From the NCBI GenBank assembly GCA_022414725.1, contig CM039466.1:17942817-18006816 (forward strand): a stretch of DNA of 64,000 nucleotides. Reading direction: 5' to 3'. A program made the position numbers and the translations under genes. This DNA is from Microglena sp. YARC (lineage: Eukaryota; Chlorophyta; Chlorophyceae; Chlamydomonadales; Chlamydomonadaceae). Shown here one piece after another: positions 61,613 through 64,000 of the stretch; position 1 is the first letter of the stretch, and the number at the start of each line of letters is the position of its first letter. A model generated the notes under the pieces. The model saw only the letters and a program-made list of their open reading frames with translations, searched no databases and was not told the DNA's origin.

Positions 61613-62389
61613 CCCCTGCTACTATTACTGCCCCTGCCCCTGCCACTGATTCAGAGTTACCTTACCCACCTAGAGTCTAAATCGCCTACGCCGCATACTC
61701 CGCTGCTACCCTGTTACCCTGACCACCTCGAGTATAAATCACCTTTGCTGCATACTGGGCTGCAGGTGGGAGGGGCAGTGCACCCTCCTCCCCCTTGTGC
61801 CCCCCCCCCCCCCACCCAGCTCCAATGCTTCGTTCCTGCCCCTGCCATGACCACTGCCCCTGCCCCTGCCCCTGCCACTGATTCAGAGTTACCCTGCCCA
61901 CCTTGATTCTGGATCAGCTTATCTGCATAATCCGCTGCAGGTGGGAAGGGCAGTGCACCCTTCTCCCCATTGTGCTCCCCCCCACTTAGCTCCAATGCCT
62001 TGTTCCTACCACTGCCACTGCCACGATCACTGCTACTGCCCCTGCCCCTGCTATGACCACTGCCCCTGCCCCTACCCCTGCCACTAATTCAGAGTTACCC
62101 TACCCACCTAGAGTCTGGATCAGCTTCTCCACATACTCCGCTGCAGGTGGGAGGGGCAGTGCACCCTCCTCCCCCTTGTGACCCCCCCACTCAGCTCCAA
62201 TGCTTCGTTCCTGCCCCTGCCCCTGCCATGACCACTGCCCCTGCCCCTACCCCTGCCACTGATTCAGAGTTACCCTACCCACCTAGAGTCTGGATCAGCT
62301 TCTCCGCATACTCCGCTGCAGGTGGGAGGGGCAGTGCACCCTCCTCCCTTTTTTGCACCCCCCCACTCAGCTGCAATGCCTCGCCCACA
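61613..62389 (-). repeat. Array with five 33-nt microexons
   Basis: Minus-strand 33-nt segments at 61670-61702, 61727-61759, 61902-61934, 62108-62140 and 62283-62315. Each is bounded by GCAG| (usually CACCTGCAG|) and |GTGG(G/T). They encode AEYAEKLIQTL-type peptides (11 codons, variants ADYADKLIQNQ and AQYAAKVIYTR). The first has stops. Between them is (CCCCTG)n-type sequence. The reading frame could also run upstream through LSGG..GALPLPPAAEYAEK, so the exon may be longer in some units. Confidence 0.75.
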
Positions 62390-62640
62390 TCCATCCCTAC
62401 AGCTGATGCCAGTTGCTGGGCTGATGTTGACGTGGACGCAAAGCCTGTGTGTGAGGAGATGTGGGCAAAGTTACACAGGGGATGTGACTGCTAGCAATTA
62501 AGTACAGTTGCAATGTCTCGCCCACATCCCTACCGCTGACGCCAGTTGCTGGCTGATGTTGACGTGGGCACAAAGCCTGTGTGTGAGGAGATGTGGACAC
62601 AATTACAAAGGGGATGTGAGTGCTAGCACAAGAAGACAGT
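62390..62640 (-). repeat. Two exon-like units, start of the 116-bp family
   Basis: acatcagcccagcaactggc-like exon (FASTSTSAQQLASAVG and related, minus strand) with acceptor CCTCACACACAG|GC occurs at 62380-62470 and 62520-62590. These are longer, less uniform relatives of the array that follows. Confidence 0.6.
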
Positions 62641-64000
62641 TCCACACAAAAAGTTGGGTCTAGTTGGGGTGCTGTTCGTGTGAATGCAAAGTCTGCTTGT
62701 AGGGGGATGCGTATACAATAACAAAGGGGATGTGAGTGCTAGCATTTGAATACGTTTCCGCACAGAGAGAGCGCTCCAGTTGGGGTGCTGTTAGTGTGAA
62801 TGCAAAGTCTGCTTGTAGGGGGATGCGTATACAATAACAAAGGGGATGTGATTGCTAGCATTTGAATACGTTTCTGCACAGAGAGAGCGCTCCAGTTGGG
62901 GTGCTGTTAGTGTGAATGCAAAGTCTGCTTGTAGGGGGATGCGTATACAATAACAAAGGGGATGTGATTGCTAGCATTTGAATACGTTTCCCCACAGAGA
63001 GAGCGCTCCAGTTGGGGTGCTGTTAGTGTGAGTGCAAAGTCTGCTTGTAGGGGGATGCGTATACAATAACAAAGGGGATGTGATTGCTAGCATTTGAATA
63101 CGTTTCCGCACAGAGAGAGCGCTCCAGTTGGGGTGCTGTTAGTGTGAATGCAAAGTCTGCTTGTAGGGGGATGCGTATACAATAACAAAGTTGATGTGAT
63201 TGCTAGCATTTGAATACGTTTCCCCACAGAGAGAGCGCTCCAGTTGGGGTGCTGTTCGTGTGAATGCAAAGTCTGCTTGTAGGGGGATGCGTATACAATA
63301 ACAAAGGGGATGTGATTGCTAGCATTTGAATACGTTTCCGCACAGAGAGAGCGCTCCAGTTGGGGTGCTGTTAGTGTGAATGCAAAGTCTGCTTGTAGGG
63401 GGATGCGTATACAATAACAAAGGGGATGTGATTGCTAGCATTTGAATACGCTTCCGCACAGAGAGAGCGCTCCAGTTGGGGTGCTCTTAGTGTGAATGCA
63501 AAGTCTGCTTGTAGGGGGATGCGTATACAATAACAAAGGAGATGTGATTGCTAGCATTTGAATACGTTTCCGCACAGAGAGAGCGCTCCAGTTGGGGTGC
63601 TGTTAATGTGAATGCAAAGTCTGCTTGTAGGGGGATGCGTATACAATAACAAAGGGGACGTGATTGCTAGCATTTGAATACGTTTCCGCACAGAGAGAGC
63701 GCTCCAGTTGGGGTGCTGTTAGTGTGAATGCAAAGTCTGATTGTAGGGGGATGGGGACACAGTTATATAGGGAATGTGAGTGCTAGCACACGAAGACAGT
63801 TCCACACAGAGAGTTGGGTCTAGTTGGGGTGCTGTTAGTGTGAACGCCAAGTCTGATTGTAGGGGGATGGGGACACCGTTATATAGGGAATGTGAGTGCT
63901 AGCACACGAAGACAGTTCCACACAGAGAGTTGGGTCTAGTTGGGGTGCTGTTAGTGTGAACGCAAAGTCTGATTGTAGGGGGATGCGTATACAATAACAA
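62641..64000 (-). repeat. 116-bp tandem array, at least 12 units, to the window end
   Basis: gcgctccagttggggtgctg (or tgggtctagttggggtgctg in outer units) recurs at 62655, 62771, 62887, 63003, 63119, 63235, 63351, 63467, 63583, 63699, 63815 and 63931: an exact 116-bp step throughout. On the minus strand each unit contains CCCCCTACAAGCAG|ACTTTG, an acceptor-like site at the same place as the preceding exon. 116 is not a multiple of three, so read-through translation changes frame every unit. Confidence 0.93.

Noticed and set aside
62641..64000. CRISPR-like array (regular 116-bp units; also 46-bp units at 37.8-38.4 kb)
   Set aside because: The whole unit is repeated, with no unique spacers between short conserved repeats, and the setting is eukaryotic.

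Overview
The window looks like nuclear DNA of a eukaryote with large, repeat-filled introns. Evidence: spliced genes with GT..AG introns, a Ty1/copia LTR retrotransposon, LINEs, tRNA-derived SINEs with target-site duplications, a hAT-like MITE family, and very long minisatellites. A TTTAGGG-type motif and bestrophin-like proteins of about 410 residues would fit a green alga (a prasinophyte, for example), but that is inference. A 1000-base N run (25933-26932) and many one-base frameshifts suggest a draft, long-read-like assembly.

Layout. 0-3 kb: tandem repeats and a dispersed GC-hairpin family (called F2). 3.0-3.65 kb: two minus-strand exons of an NAD-dependent isocitrate dehydrogenase. 4.0-6.1 kb: a 5'-truncated LINE. 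7.2-8.9 kb: alternating inverted repeats around a gag-like ORF. 9-11 kb: duplicated exon-like units, a MITE and SINEs. 11.2-23.7 kb: remains of a bestrophin-like gene (bestrophin-2, minus strand). The intron before its last exon carries a LINE (13.05-22.46 kb) that is itself split by a complete copia element (14.108-21.047 kb). 24-25.9 kb: G-rich minisatellite, then the gap. 27-28.6 kb: tandemly repeated exon-like units. 30-37.3 kb: SINEs, TG-rich satellites and an inverted pair of eEF1B-gamma-like genes, one of them broken. 37.2-43.2 kb: bestrophin-1 in four exons (minus strand). 44-64 kb: a chain of tandem arrays whose units contain short minus-strand exons with splice sites, separated by microsatellite and minisatellite DNA. 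This may be one large gene or the ruins of one; I cannot name its product.

Main observation. Many tandem arrays here are anchored on exon-intron junctions. In bestrophin-1 the last 30 bases of exon 1 and the start of the intron are repeated 11 times at about 75 bp. In bestrophin-2 the end of exon 2 and its donor are repeated 5 times at about 62 bp, while the paralogous exon 2 of bestrophin-1 has no array. Each junction reads CAG|GT, so it can act as a donor and also resembles an acceptor. The 44-64 kb region shows the same behaviour with whole small exons, including 33-nt microexons. The window therefore suggests a genome in which tandem duplication at splice junctions keeps producing new exon copies and candidate splice sites.
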